DNA from: Terrisporobacter mayombei
GTDB taxonomy: Bacteria > Bacillota > Clostridia > Peptostreptococcales > Peptostreptococcaceae
Assembly (NCBI RefSeq): GCF_014333445.1
Contig: NZ_JACRYU010000018.1
Location: forward strand, 1 to 64,000
Direction of reading: 5' to 3'
Length of the DNA stretch: 64,000 nucleotides
Shown here: piece after piece, positions 29,591 to 39,931 of the stretch
Layout of the letters: each line of letters starts with the position of its first letter
How positions within the stretch are numbered: position 1 is the first letter of the stretch
Made by a program: the position numbers and the translations under genes
Notes under the pieces: generated by a model
What the model saw: the letters and a program-made list of their open reading frames with translations, nothing else
Told to the model about the DNA's origin: nothing
Databases searched by the model: none

Positions 29591-30919
29591 ATGGAGGATG
29601 TGAGCAGAATTCCTCCACATAGTGTGGAATCAGAGCAATCAATATTAGGTTCTATTATTCTTGATAAAGATGCAATAATAACTGTAGCAGAAACTATAAA
29701 TCCTGGAGATTTTTATAAAGAAGCTCATAAAATTATATATGAATCAATGTTAAGACTAAATAGCAACAACGAACCTATAGATCTGATAACATTAATAGAG
29801 GAATTAAGAAAAGAAGGCCACTTAGATAACGTAGGAGGTATAAGTTATCTTACAAGTCTTTCTACAATAGTTCCTACGACATCAAATGTAAAATATTATG
29901 CCAATATAGTAAAAGAGAAATCTGTAATGAGACAACTTATTAAGGCGTCTAATGAGATTATAAACTTAGGATATGGTGGATCAACTGATGTTCAGGAAAT
30001 ATTAGATAAGGCAGAGAAAAATATATTTGATATATCTCAGGAGAAATCTGGTGACGAGATTAAACCAATAAATCTAGTATTACAAGACGCATATGACATG
30101 ATTGAAAGTCTTTATACTAATAAAAGTGAAGTCACGGGAATTACCACTGGATTTGCAGATTTAAATAAAAAGATAAACGGTCTACAAAGAACAGACTTAA
30201 TTCTAGTGGCAGCTAGACCTGCTATGGGTAAAACAGCATTTTCTTTAAATCTTGTTCAAAATGCAGCATTAAAAGGTGATGCATCTGTAGCAGTATTTAG
30301 TTTGGAGATGTCTAAAGAACAGCTTGTTCAACGTATGCTTTCTGCACAATCTAATGTTGAATTAAGTAAAATAAAAACAGGTACTTTAGGAGAATCTGAT
30401 TGGCCAAGGATAATAGATGCAATGGCTGTATTATCAGAATCAAATATTTTTATAGATGATACTCCAGGAATAAAGATATCGGAAATAAGATCGAAATGCA
30501 GAAGATTAAAAATAGAAAAGGGGTTAGACCTAATTCTTATAGATTACCTTCAATTAATGGAAGGAGAAGGTAAAAATGAAAATAGACAGCAGGAAATAGC
30601 GAAGATTTCTAGATCGTTAAAAATACTTGCTAAGGAATTAAATTGTCCTGTAGTTGCACTTTCTCAGTTATCTCGTTCTCCAGAGCTTAGAAAAGACCAT
30701 AGACCAATATTATCTGACCTAAGAGAATCTGGTTCTATAGAGCAAGATGCAGATATAGTAATGTTTTTATATAGAGATGAATACTATCATGATGACTCTG
30801 AAAAGAAAAATATTGGTGAAGTAATAGTCGCAAAAAATAGACATGGTGAAACTGGAACAGTTGAATTAGTTTGGTTTGGTCAAGTTCAAAAATTTGCAGA
30901 TAAAGTAAGAGATTTATAA
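29591..30919 (+). CDS. dnaB: Replicative DNA helicase DnaB
   Basis: A 442-residue RecA-fold hexameric helicase. The N-terminal domain starts RIPPHSVESEQSILGSIILD; Walker A is ARPAMGKTAFSLNL, and later motifs include DLILIDYLQLM and SQLSRSPELR. I chose ATG 29591, six bases after GAGGTGA, and not the GTG at 29582 inside the ribosome site. The matching loader is encoded at 32952-33956. Called dnaC in Bacillus nomenclature. Confidence 0.97.
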   Translation: MEDVSRIPPHSVESEQSILGSIILDKDAIITVAETINPGDFYKEAHKIIYESMLRLNSNNEPIDLITLIEELRKEGHLDNVGGISYLTSLSTIVPTTSNVKYYANIVKEKSVMRQLIKASNEIINLGYGGSTDVQEILDKAEKNIFDISQEKSGDEIKPINLVLQDAYDMIESLYTNKSEVTGITTGFADLNKKINGLQRTDLILVAARPAMGKTAFSLNLVQNAALKGDASVAVFSLEMSKEQLVQRMLSAQSNVELSKIKTGTLGESDWPRIIDAMAVLSESNIFIDDTPGIKISEIRSKCRRLKIEKGLDLILIDYLQLMEGEGKNENRQQEIAKISRSLKILAKELNCPVVALSQLSRSPELRKDHRPILSDLRESGSIEQDADIVMFLYRDEYYHDDSEKKNIGEVIVAKNRHGETGTVELVWFGQVQKFADKVRDL

Positions 30920-30923
30920 TAGA

Positions 30924-31054
30924 ATATCCACAGAACATTGTTTCTATAAAAAAGAAAATTGTGGATATTTATACAAATATAGTATTAAATACAGTAAATA
31001 CCATAAAAAATTATACACAATATCCACAAAACACATGTGGATAAATGTGTATAA
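30924..31054. promoter_or_regulatory. DnaA-box cluster downstream of dnaB
   Basis: Within 131 bases there are perfect TTATNCACA boxes at 31011-31019 (plus), 31036-31044 (minus) and 31046-31054 (minus), and one-mismatch boxes ATATCCACA at 30924-30932 and 31020-31028 (plus) and TGTGGATAT at 30960-30968 (minus). The density equals that of oriC. It lies about 20 kb from dnaA. Confidence 0.75.
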
Positions 31055-31082
31055 CTAAATATACTTGTGTAAAAGTCAAAGA

Positions 31083-31124
31083 ATGAGTTGTTTAATAGAT
31101 ATTTTTATCTTATAAACAACTCAT
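31083..31124 (+). terminator. Hairpin, likely end of the dnaB transcript
   Basis: ATGAGTTGTTTA and TAAACAACTCAT form a perfect 12-bp stem around an 18-base loop, followed by AATTATTTTT. The weak T tract leaves the terminator role open. Confidence 0.55.
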
Positions 31125-31163
31125 AATTATTTTTAAGTAGAAATTTTTATGGAGGATTAATCA

Positions 31164-31469
31164 ATGAAGATGGATATGTTTTTTGTATATCCTATGATGG
31201 ATATAGTAAATGGAGAAAGTAGTTTATTTAGAATAGTTGATAATGATTTAAAAGAAACATTAGTAATTTATTTAATTATGAAAAATAATAAATATAGTAT
31301 AAATATGATTAATACTATGACAGGTGAAATTAGCAAAATACTTATAGCTAATGATTTACAGGAAGTTGATAAAATTAATAGAATATTAATGGACAATAAA
31401 GAGAAAATAATAAAGGAGAAGGACCTATACTCTGTGGAAACATACATATTAAAATTAATAAATAATTAA
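31164..31469 (+). CDS. Hypothetical protein, 101 aa
   Basis: A 101-residue protein with no family I recognise. It has no membrane segment or signal. The start MKMDMFFVYPMMDIVNGESS and a lysine/isoleucine-rich tail are visible. A good GGAGG site precedes the ATG, and codon use matches neighbours, so it is probably real. It lies between the DnaA-box cluster and purA, alone between a hairpin and the purA promoter region. Confidence 0.65.
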   Translation: MKMDMFFVYPMMDIVNGESSLFRIVDNDLKETLVIYLIMKNNKYSINMINTMTGEISKILIANDLQEVDKINRILMDNKEKIIKEKDLYSVETYILKLINN

Positions 31470-31483
31470 AAAAGTTGAAACTA

Positions 31484-31527
31484 AAACGAATATTTGTTAA
31501 AATATATAACGTAAGTGTTCGATTATA
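31484..31527 (+). promoter_or_regulatory. Possible PurR-box pair upstream of purA
   Basis: Two CGAA cores in inverted orientation, AAAACGAATATT (31483-31494) and GTGTTCGATTAT (31515-31526), lie upstream of purA. Firmicutes PurR boxes are inverted CCGAAC-type pairs about this far apart, but both copies deviate from the consensus. Weak evidence. Confidence 0.25.
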
Positions 31528-31595
31528 ATATTTGAAAATAATTATATACTAAATTTTGTATCAATTTAGGTACATATATAACAGAGGTGAAATAA

Positions 31596-32885
<1,290 letters not shown>

Positions 32886-32918
32886 AAGACAAAAAAACAG
32901 AAATGTTTCACATAGAAC

Positions 32919-32960
32919 AAAAAATAGTAGAAAACTGTCGCAAGTTTTCTACTATTTTTT
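32919..32960. terminator. Bidirectional terminator between purA and the helicase loader
   Basis: AAAAAATAGTAGAAAACT and AGTTTTCTACTATTTTTT form a perfect 18-bp stem with a GTCGCA loop. T runs exist on both strands. The stop codon of the leftward gene (32952) lies inside the stem. Confidence 0.9.
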
Positions 32961-33956
32961 CATGTTAGCTATTTTATTTTCCCATCTTAAATCTTTGCCT
33001 ATGAATTCAATCATTTGAAATTTATCAAATATACGAGAGAATATTCTTTGAGAATAAAGTTCACCTAATTGTGCAGGTTTATTATTAGTAGATATAATTG
33101 TTTTTTTACCATTTAATAAACGTGTATTTAGTATTATAAATAATTCACTTAAAGTAAAAGAGTTAGTAAGCTCAGTACCTAAATCATCAATTATTAATAA
33201 ATCACATTCAAATAAATTCTCATAATCATTCCTACTTATGTGATTATCGGAATTTCTAAATTTATATTCTTCAATAATTTCAAACATTTTAAACGCAGTT
33301 TGGTAAATTACTAAGTATCCTTTATCTAGTAATGATTTAGCAATATAGTTAGACATAAATGTTTTTCCTAACCCTGTATCACCATAAAATAATAGATTTC
33401 TATCATCGTCTTTATCGAAATTGTAAATGAAATCATCACATATTGATAATATGAGTTGCATATTTTGTCTAGGGGAAATACCATTTTTAGGATCAATTTC
33501 CTCAGAAAATATACTGTCATTATATGTAGATTGATTTTGTTTTTCTAGCATCCTTGATAAATTAGACATTTTATAAGACTCATTTATAAGTGCTTGTTTT
33601 AAACAATTACACTTCTTTCCATTAGCTAAAAAACCTCTATCTTTACACATGTTACACTCATACTGTAAATCTAAATACCATTTTGGGACTTCATATTGAT
33701 TTAATAATTGTTGTTTTTGATTTTGTAATTCATTAATTTTATTTTTTGATTCTAAACAAAGTTCTTCTCTTTTAGCAGGATTTTTAAGAACTAATTTCAT
33801 CATTTCAAGACCAACTTTATTTATTTCATCGTCAATTTCTTTTATTTTGGGTATTTGATTATAAACATCATTTTTTCTTTGTTCTAATGCCCTATCAGCT
33901 TTATCTCTTTTTCTTTCATAATTTATAAGTATATCTCTTAGCGTTGAATCCTTCAT
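32952..33956 (-). CDS. DnaC/DnaI-type helicase loader ATPase
   Basis: A 334-residue AAA+ protein. An N-terminal helical region is followed by a four-cysteine zinc site (CNMCKDRG with CNC, about residues 110-130) and an ATPase core: Walker A LFYGDTGLGKTFMSN, Walker B CDLLIIDDLGTE, sensor STNNKP. This matches the helicase loader of C. difficile, which loads the DnaB helicase. It is paired with the DnaD-like gene upstream (15-base gap), on the opposite strand to dnaB. Confidence 0.9.
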   Translation of the reverse strand: MKDSTLRDILINYERKRDKADRALEQRKNDVYNQIPKIKEIDDEINKVGLEMMKLVLKNPAKREELCLESKNKINELQNQKQQLLNQYEVPKWYLDLQYECNMCKDRGFLANGKKCNCLKQALINESYKMSNLSRMLEKQNQSTYNDSIFSEEIDPKNGISPRQNMQLILSICDDFIYNFDKDDDRNLLFYGDTGLGKTFMSNYIAKSLLDKGYLVIYQTAFKMFEIIEEYKFRNSDNHISRNDYENLFECDLLIIDDLGTELTNSFTLSELFIILNTRLLNGKKTIISTNNKPAQLGELYSQRIFSRIFDKFQMIEFIGKDLRWENKIANMKK

Positions 33957-33971
33957 TTAATCACCTGCCTA

Positions 33972-35030
33972 TTAAAATTTACCCTTTTGACTTTCTTTAA
34001 GAAGTTTTTCTAATTCATCAGGGTTATAGTTTCTGAATGTTTCATTAATATTGTGGAATCTTGTTTTAACTTTAGGAGTAGTGTTTTTACTAGAAGTATT
34101 ATTTTTTATTTCTTGTCTTTTTTGATTGAATTCGTCCTCTAGTTTTTCAATATCAGCTAAAGTTTTGACATTGCTTTTTCTATATTTCTCAATTACCCCA
34201 TTTATATAAGATATTGATGGATTTGAAGTATTTTTTGATTTGCTACAAGCTTCTAGAATAATTTCAATATCCATATTGTATTTATCTATCCAAGTATTCA
34301 TAATTCTTTTTTCTTCAGAACTAGGTTGTCTAGAAAAACCTAAAGATTTAAAAATAAGTTTATGCATATTGTATCGTTCTTTGTCTTTTATAATATTATT
34401 TTCTATATCTTCTTTAGTATAAAGGCCTAAATCATACCAATTTCTTAATATTCCTTCAATATAATTTATACTCTTAGGTACACCATTATTACTTTCTAAA
34501 GATTGTTCATAAGCAAATACTATAACATCTGGAGAAAGATTAAATTTTTCTCTTATATCTAGTAGTTTAATCTTCTCGTTAGGAGTAAGAAATCTACCGA
34601 TTATACGATTTATAGTATTGAACATTTTAGTTATACTAGGATTTTCTCCAGCAGAAACAATTCTAGTACTATTAGATTTTATAGATGGTGTATTAACTTG
34701 TAGATTTTCAACGCATAATTTCTTTAAATCTAAAAATTCAATGGAATAATCATAATCGTCTAAAGTATTATTTTTATGCATTTTAATTATATTTTGCTTT
34801 TCCCAAAATTTCCATGCATCAATAACATCTGATAAAGGAACTTCTAAAATTCTAGAAATTGCTCTATTATCAAACTTAGGATCTGGAATAGAAGAACATA
34901 CTTGTCTATATGCTAAAAGATAGACCTTAGTGTATAATCCATCACCCATAGGCATATATATATCTATGAAGATGTTTGGGATGGTAGTCTCTCCAAAATC
35001 TATGTCATTTTCTTCTTTATAAAAAAACAT
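33972..35030 (-). CDS. DnaD/DnaB-like replication initiation protein
   Basis: A 352-residue protein with an N-terminal winged-helix DDBH1-like region and two DnaD-like (DDBH2) helical blocks: one around residues 140-200 (INRIIGRFLTPNEKIKLLDI, YIEGILRNWYDLGL) and one around 225-290 (INGVIEKYRKSNVKTLADIE). Such proteins help DnaA recruit helicase and loader. It lies directly upstream of the loader gene in one operon, divergent from the M1 peptidase gene. Confidence 0.85.
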   Translation of the reverse strand: MFFYKEENDIDFGETTIPNIFIDIYMPMGDGLYTKVYLLAYRQVCSSIPDPKFDNRAISRILEVPLSDVIDAWKFWEKQNIIKMHKNNTLDDYDYSIEFLDLKKLCVENLQVNTPSIKSNSTRIVSAGENPSITKMFNTINRIIGRFLTPNEKIKLLDIREKFNLSPDVIVFAYEQSLESNNGVPKSINYIEGILRNWYDLGLYTKEDIENNIIKDKERYNMHKLIFKSLGFSRQPSSEEKRIMNTWIDKYNMDIEIILEACSKSKNTSNPSISYINGVIEKYRKSNVKTLADIEKLEDEFNQKRQEIKNNTSSKNTTPKVKTRFHNINETFRNYNPDELEKLLKESQKGKF

Positions 35031-35123
35031 ATAATCACCTCAGCTTCAATTATAACATAAAAGCTATTACAAATTTATATTGGAAGTTTTAAAAAAAAAT
35101 ATACATTAAAAAGGAGGTATAAA

Positions 35124-36593
35124 TTGGTTATTAATTTTGATAAAAAGAGAAGAAGGTTATTTGTTATAATCTTAGCTTTTCTAGTCATCATAGGATGTAG
35201 CATACGTACATTTAGGCTTACTAATCAAAGGGAAACATTCTCTATTAAAGATACAAAAAATAAAAATGAGTATACTATAGATGCAATATATGATGATGAA
35301 ACTAATCGTATTTTATGCAATCAAAGCTTAGTTTATAAAAACAATACTAACATTACATTAGATAAAATTTATTTACATATTTATCCTAATGCATTTTGTG
35401 ATAAAAAATTAGTTCCATTTGAAGAATCTGAAATGAGCAGGGCATATCCTAATGGATTTAATGAAGGGTACATAGATATAAAAAATGTATTAAGTAAAAA
35501 AAATAAGCTGAAGTATGAGATTATAGGAGATAAAAATGATATTTTAGAAATAAAATTAGGCAAATCAATAAAGCAAGGGGAGAGTGTAAAGATAGATTTA
35601 AAATATAATGTTAAGTTGCCTAATTGTCTTGGAAGATTTGGGTATGGAGAGAATACTATAAATGTTACTAACTGGTTTCCAATAGCCTGCGTATATGATG
35701 ATGAAGGATGGAATTTAAAAAGCTATGAAGCTGTAGGAGATCCTTTCTATAGTGATACTAGTAATTTTAAAGTAACATTGTTGGCACCTGCATCTTATAA
35801 ATTAGCAACCACAGGTAATGTTACGGAACAAAAGACTGATAATGAAAAAATACAATATGTTATAGATGCAAAAATGGTAAGAGATTTTGCTTTTATATTG
35901 AGTGATAAGTTTACAGTAAGTAAGGATAGTTACAAAAACATAGCAATAAATACATATAATTTAAATGAAGAGATGAGTAAAGAAGTTGTTGATGTAGCAA
36001 AATCTTCTATGGAAATTTTCAGTGAGCTGTTTGGAGATTATCCTTATAATACTTTTTCTGTTGTAGCTAGTGATTTTTATATAGGGGGCATGGAGTATCC
36101 TATGTTAGTTATGATAGATGAGACTCTTTATAATAAGGAAAACAAGTTTTTGTTGGAGTATGTAATAGCACATGAAACAGCACATCAATGGTGGTACAGT
36201 GTAATAGGCAATGATGAAGTTAATGAGCCTTGGCTAGATGAGGCCTTAACAGAGTATTCTACAATATTATATTTTGAGAATAAATATGGAAAAGAGACAG
36301 GAGACAAGCTTATAAAAACAATGGATGTGCAGACTAAAAATTTTAAAACTACAGATATCTTTAAAGCTACTACCGAATATAAAGACTCAGCTGATTATAG
36401 TTTAAGCGTCTATACAAAAGGGGCTGTAATTTTTAATGAAATAAGAAATCAAGTTGGTGATGATTTATTCTTTGAGACATTAAAAGAATACTACAATAAG
36501 TATAAGTTTGAGAATGTAAATGGACCTCAGTTTATAGAGTTATGGAAAAGTAAAGGTATAGATATTGAGAAAATAATAAAAGAATATAAATAA
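35124..36593 (+). CDS. M1 family metallopeptidase, membrane-anchored or lipoprotein
   Basis: A 489-residue gluzincin aminopeptidase. The N-terminus has one hydrophobic segment ending in a lipobox-like LVIIGC (about Cys25), so the enzyme is probably outside the membrane. The substrate motif GGMEYPMLVM and zinc motif HETAHQWWYSV, with the third ligand Glu in NEPWLDEALTEY, are intact. It trims peptides, probably for nutrition. TTG start after AGGAGG. Followed by a terminator. Confidence 0.9.
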   Translation: MVINFDKKRRRLFVIILAFLVIIGCSIRTFRLTNQRETFSIKDTKNKNEYTIDAIYDDETNRILCNQSLVYKNNTNITLDKIYLHIYPNAFCDKKLVPFEESEMSRAYPNGFNEGYIDIKNVLSKKNKLKYEIIGDKNDILEIKLGKSIKQGESVKIDLKYNVKLPNCLGRFGYGENTINVTNWFPIACVYDDEGWNLKSYEAVGDPFYSDTSNFKVTLLAPASYKLATTGNVTEQKTDNEKIQYVIDAKMVRDFAFILSDKFTVSKDSYKNIAINTYNLNEEMSKEVVDVAKSSMEIFSELFGDYPYNTFSVVASDFYIGGMEYPMLVMIDETLYNKENKFLLEYVIAHETAHQWWYSVIGNDEVNEPWLDEALTEYSTILYFENKYGKETGDKLIKTMDVQTKNFKTTDIFKATTEYKDSADYSLSVYTKGAVIFNEIRNQVGDDLFFETLKEYYNKYKFENVNGPQFIELWKSKGIDIEKIIKEYK

Positions 36594-36603
36594 AAATTTT
36601 CTA

Positions 36604-36638
36604 AGAGCATTGAAAAATAATTTAATGCTCTATTTTTT
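36604..36638 (+). terminator. Terminator after the M1 peptidase gene
   Basis: AGAGCATT and AATGCTCT pair, followed by ATTTTTTT. Confidence 0.82.
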
Positions 36639-36681
36639 TGGTATAATATATCTTATGATATTAAGAGAAAAGAGGTGCAGC

Positions 36682-37473
36682 ATGTTAAAGTATTGTTCTA
36701 TAGGAAGCGGAAGTAGTGGAAATTGTCACTTTGTTAGTTACAAAGATACTAATATATTAATAGATGCAGGTCTTAGTGGTAAAAGAATAATAACTGGTTT
36801 GAATGATATTGATGCTGATATAGATAAAATAAAAGGAATATTCATAACACATGAACATTCGGATCATATAAAAGGTGCGGGAATATTATCTAGAAAATTG
36901 GACATACCTATTTTTGCAAATGTAAAGACATGGTGTGCTATGAAAGATAAATTAGGAAATATAAGAGAAGAAAATATGAAAGTATTTGAAAATGATAAAA
37001 CTTACAGCATAGGAGACTTAGGAATTAAGCCTTTTTCTATACCACATGACTCGAGTGATGCAGTTGGTTATAATTTATTTTCAAATAGTGAAAAGTTATC
37101 TATTGCTACAGATATAGGGTGTATAAATGAAAATATAAGGAAGAATTTATATGATTCAAAACTTGTAGTGCTAGAGTCAAATTACGATCCTAATATGCTT
37201 ATGATGGGGAGTTATACTTATAGTTTAAAAAGAAGGGTTATGTCTGATTGTGGGCATTTATCAAATGAAGAAGCAGCTAAGTTTTGTGTAGATTTAATAA
37301 AAGAAGGAACGGAGTCTATACTATTAGCTCACTTAAGCAAAGAAAATAACTTTCCAGATTTAGCTTTTGCTACATCAAAAAATGTACTAGCTAATAATGA
37401 TATGATAATAGGAAGAGATTTGAATTTAGAAGTATTATCTAGAGATAGTGTTTCAAAAGTTTATGGACTATAA
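36682..37473 (+). CDS. walJ: Metallo-beta-lactamase fold hydrolase YycJ/WalJ
   Basis: A 263-residue MBL-fold protein: SIGSGSSGNCHFV near the start, the metal motif THEHSDHIKG, DIGC, and SNYDPNMLMMGSY. WalJ proteins are 5'-exonuclease-like enzymes linked to replication and cell wall control in Firmicutes. ATG 36682 follows GAGGTG; a longer frame from 36610 adds a non-conserved hydrophobic stretch over the promoter region. rlmH follows. Confidence 0.88.
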   Translation: MLKYCSIGSGSSGNCHFVSYKDTNILIDAGLSGKRIITGLNDIDADIDKIKGIFITHEHSDHIKGAGILSRKLDIPIFANVKTWCAMKDKLGNIREENMKVFENDKTYSIGDLGIKPFSIPHDSSDAVGYNLFSNSEKLSIATDIGCINENIRKNLYDSKLVVLESNYDPNMLMMGSYTYSLKRRVMSDCGHLSNEEAAKFCVDLIKEGTESILLAHLSKENNFPDLAFATSKNVLANNDMIIGRDLNLEVLSRDSVSKVYGL

Positions 37474-37503
37474 AAATACTTATCAGAGATGATAAGTATT
37501 TTT
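37472..37503 (+). terminator. Terminator after walJ
   Basis: AAAAATACTTATC and GATAAGTATTTTT form a perfect 13-bp stem around AGAGAT; the walJ stop codon lies in the 5' arm. Confidence 0.82.
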
Positions 37504-37530
37504 AATATGAACAATTTAGAGGAGAATAAA

Positions 37531-38010
37531 ATGCGTATTAGTATAGTTTGTGTAGGAAAAATAAAAGAAAAATATTTAAAATTAGGAATAGATGAATTTT
37601 CAAAAAGATTATCTAAATATTGTAAATTAGAAGTAATAGAATTAGAAGATGAAAAAGCTCCAGAAAATTTAAGTGATAAGGAAATGCTTATGATTAAAGA
37701 TAAAGAAGGTAAGAAAATTTTAAGTAAGATAAAAGATAATTCTCATGTGATAGCTCTTGCTATAGATGGCAAAAATTTATCTTCTGAAGAATTGGCATCG
37801 ACAATAAATAACTTAGGTGTTAGAGGGATAAGTCATATAGTATTTGTTATAGGTGGATCACTTGGTCTTTCTGATGAAGTACTAAAGAGAGCTAATTATA
37901 AGTTATCTTTTTCTAAGATGACTTTTCCTCATCAGTTAATGAGGTTAATACTATTAGAGCAGGTTTATAGAGCTTATAGAATAAAAAATGGAGAACCGTA
38001 TCACAAGTAA
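37531..38010 (+). CDS. rlmH: 23S rRNA (pseudouridine1915-N3) methyltransferase RlmH
   Basis: A 159-residue SPOUT methyltransferase: [16 protein letters not shown] at the start, the knot region [15 protein letters not shown], and the C-terminal [20 protein letters not shown] with [11 protein letters not shown] 37531 follows GAGGAG; the frame upstream to 37489 overlaps the walJ terminator. It is the last core gene before the accessory region. Confidence 0.96.
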   Translation: MRISIVCVGKIKEKYLKLGIDEFSKRLSKYCKLEVIELEDEKAPENLSDKEMLMIKDKEGKKILSKIKDNSHVIALAIDGKNLSSEELASTINNLGVRGISHIVFVIGGSLGLSDEVLKRANYKLSFSKMTFPHQLMRLILLEQVYRAYRIKNGEPYHK

Positions 38011-38103
38011 GTGATAGCAATTTAAAATTACCATCAAAATACATTTTTAAGTTAGCAGTTTTAATTAGTTAAATTATAAGAAAAATAATTTGGAGTCAAG
38101 ATA

Positions 38104-38588
38104 ATGGATAAAAAGGATTTTTCTAATTTAGAAGATTAAATTATGTCTACAGTTAGCAATGTACTTAAAGCAATAGATTTTGCTAATTTGAAAATGGATA
38201 TTAACGATAAAACAGAGGATACTTTAGATCAATATAAATCAAAGTTTAATAAATATAGTGAAAAATATATGATTTTAAACAAAAAAGCTAAAAATGATGT
38301 ACAACATATATTAATAAAAGACCAGCTGGAAGTATATCAGGAATAGTGTATATAGTATTTGGTGTAAGTGGAATTGTAGTTTCTGGTTCTTCAGCGTTGG
38401 CATTTCTAATACTTAAGATATTATTTAGTATTGTGGGTATCACAGGTGGCTATATTATTTTTGGAGTTTTACTTGTTAAAGACCTAAGTAAAATGATTGA
38501 TTTAGGTATGTTTTTAGAAGGACATATAGATGAAGAAAAAATTTATTTTATGTTAAGTGATAAAGTCTATGGTGACTATTTAAAATAA
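38104..38588 (+). pseudogene. Broken partial copy of xpaC
   Basis: Near-identical in DNA to the start of the intact xpaC gene at 46770, including upstream bases. Three lesions are seen by direct comparison: a CAA codon of the intact gene (46803-46805) is TAA here (38137-38139); one T is lost near 38301 (frameshift); and a stretch matching roughly codons 120-180 of the intact gene is missing, joining GVLLV to KDLSKMIDLG. The copy stops after YGDYLK, so the last half is absent. Confidence 0.9.
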
Positions 38589-38650
38589 GAAAAAGGAGGA
38601 ATATTCTTTTATTATTAGAATTCTAAATAATAAAAGAAAGGGGAGATTTT

Positions 38651-39344
38651 ATGAGATTAAACAAATTAAAAGTAGGAACTGTATTAGCTATAACAGCAAT
38701 AATGATATTAGGATAATCACCTATAAAATCAAATGCTTAAGAAATTACAAATCAATATGAGACAATATTAATTGAAAGTGATAACGAAAAAAATATTCAA
38801 GTTGAAATAAGTGAAGAAGTTAAAGATGAGGTATAACAAGAAGAAATATATGCTTTAATAGATGAATCAGAAGATGTAATTATAATACACGATATCGTGT
38901 ATTATGAAGAAAAAATGAAATAGATAATAATATAATAAGACCAATGATAGATTCTTATGGTTATACAAAGACAACTAGATCAAATGTTAAAACAAATCAG
39001 AACCTAGGGCGTAAGTTTGTATGTTCTGTAGCAAAAGGTCAAACTAAAACGATTAATACTACATATAAATTGTCAGCAACAGTAAATGGTTCTTATAGAT
39101 ACTTTTTAGAAATAACAGGTGAAGGAAGTGTATCCTATAGTGTAGAGGACACGTTTACTCGACCAACAAGTTCAAAAAACTCTAGAGAGTATAGAGCAAA
39201 ATTCATAGGGAATAAAGGGAATTATACTCAAACACTATATAAAGAGAATGTAAACATAAAAATAATGTAACATCATACGAAAAAATAAATTATGGTGGTA
39301 AAAGTAAAGTTATACAAACCTATACCGTTTATAAGCAATATTGA
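38651..39344 (+). pseudogene. Decayed secreted protein gene
   Basis: An ATG after AAGGGGAG opens a frame with a clear signal peptide (MRLNKLKVGTVLAITAIMIL, then a SNA cleavage-like site). TAA codons interrupt it at 38714, 38738 and 38834. One-base losses in A runs near 38915 and 39266 shift the frame; correcting them restores a secreted protein of about 230 residues ending in TYTVYKQY at 39344. No family is recognised. A small two-helix membrane protein gene follows at 39363, as in some bacteriocin/immunity pairs, which is speculation. Confidence 0.65.
38882..38905. repeat. Perfect 24-bp palindrome inside the decayed secreted gene
   Basis: ATAATACACGAT (38882-38893) is followed directly by its reverse complement ATCGTGTATTAT (38894-38905), with no loop. 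It lies within the remnant coding frame (encoding IIHDIVYY). Confidence 0.85.
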
Positions 39345-39362
39345 AAAAGGGGAATTTGAATA

Positions 39363-39568
39363 GTGGAAAATAAAAAAATATAAATATATTACAAAGTGTA
39401 ATAATATATAGCTTAATTTTTGCTGTTTTATAAGCAGGTTACTTTATTTATAATTTATTAAATGGTGTTAGCATACCTGGAATAAATATAATATCTACAC
39501 TTATTGGTACTCACTTAGGAATTAATATTATAGGCATATTTACAATCTATAAAACGCGAAATTTATAA
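39363..39568 (+). pseudogene. Decayed small membrane protein gene
   Basis: A GTG start (39363) leads into a frame with one A missing in an A run near 39377 and a TAA at 39431. Restored, it is about 69 residues with two hydrophobic segments (VIIYSLIFAVL and a second including INIISTLIGTHLGINIIGIF). It follows the decayed secreted gene by 18 bases, so both were probably one operon. Confidence 0.55.
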
Positions 39569-39571
39569 ATA

Positions 39572-39641
39572 CTACGGAACGCCAAAATTTAGCGTTCTTT
39601 TTCTATTTCAAGACGTTTAGAAATGAGCGTCTATTTTTTTA
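39572..39641 (+). repeat. Left double-hairpin direct repeat flanking the transferred island
   Basis: Two adjacent hairpins: GAACGC/GCGTTC and AGACG/CGTCT, the second followed by ATTTTTTT. The whole 70-base unit is nearly identical, in the same orientation, to 43943-44010. Each unit also looks like a terminator. Confidence 0.85.
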
Positions 39642-39684
39642 TCACAAAGAAAGGATAAACTACTGATATGAGAAGGATTTTAAA

Positions 39685-39868
39685 ATGATTGTACAAGGCA
39701 TTGACGATATCGCTTCTACTTCTGTGGACTTATTACCACATGAAAAATACTGCATTTCTGACAGCAAAGATTCCGAGGGTTACTCGACGGACGGGGCAAA
39801 GATGATTGAGTTTTTTACTTATAGGAAATATCAATAAATATGTCGTTGCTATTGAAATAAACAATTAG
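39685..39868 (+). pseudogene. Small decayed ORF at the left border of the island
   Basis: An ATG opens MIVQGIDDIASTSVDLLPHE and runs 50 codons; after a frameshift near 39810 the neighbouring frame continues as NINKYVVAIEINN to a stop at 39866. Base composition is like the island to the right and unlike the host DNA. Not recognised; probably a mobile-element accessory gene. Confidence 0.45.
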
Positions 39869-39931
39869 ACAAAAAAAAGGGTATCTACTAAACTGTTTAT
39901 GGATGCAAAAAATGGTACAGGCGAGGTGGAA

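Noticed and set aside
36641..36681. Riboswitch before walJ
   Set aside because: Only a TATAAT-like sequence is present; the leader is too short and shows no conserved motif.
38921..38923. TAG read as a further nonsense mutation in the decayed secreted gene
   Set aside because: The frame has already shifted by a lost A just upstream; in the restored frame this is not a stop.
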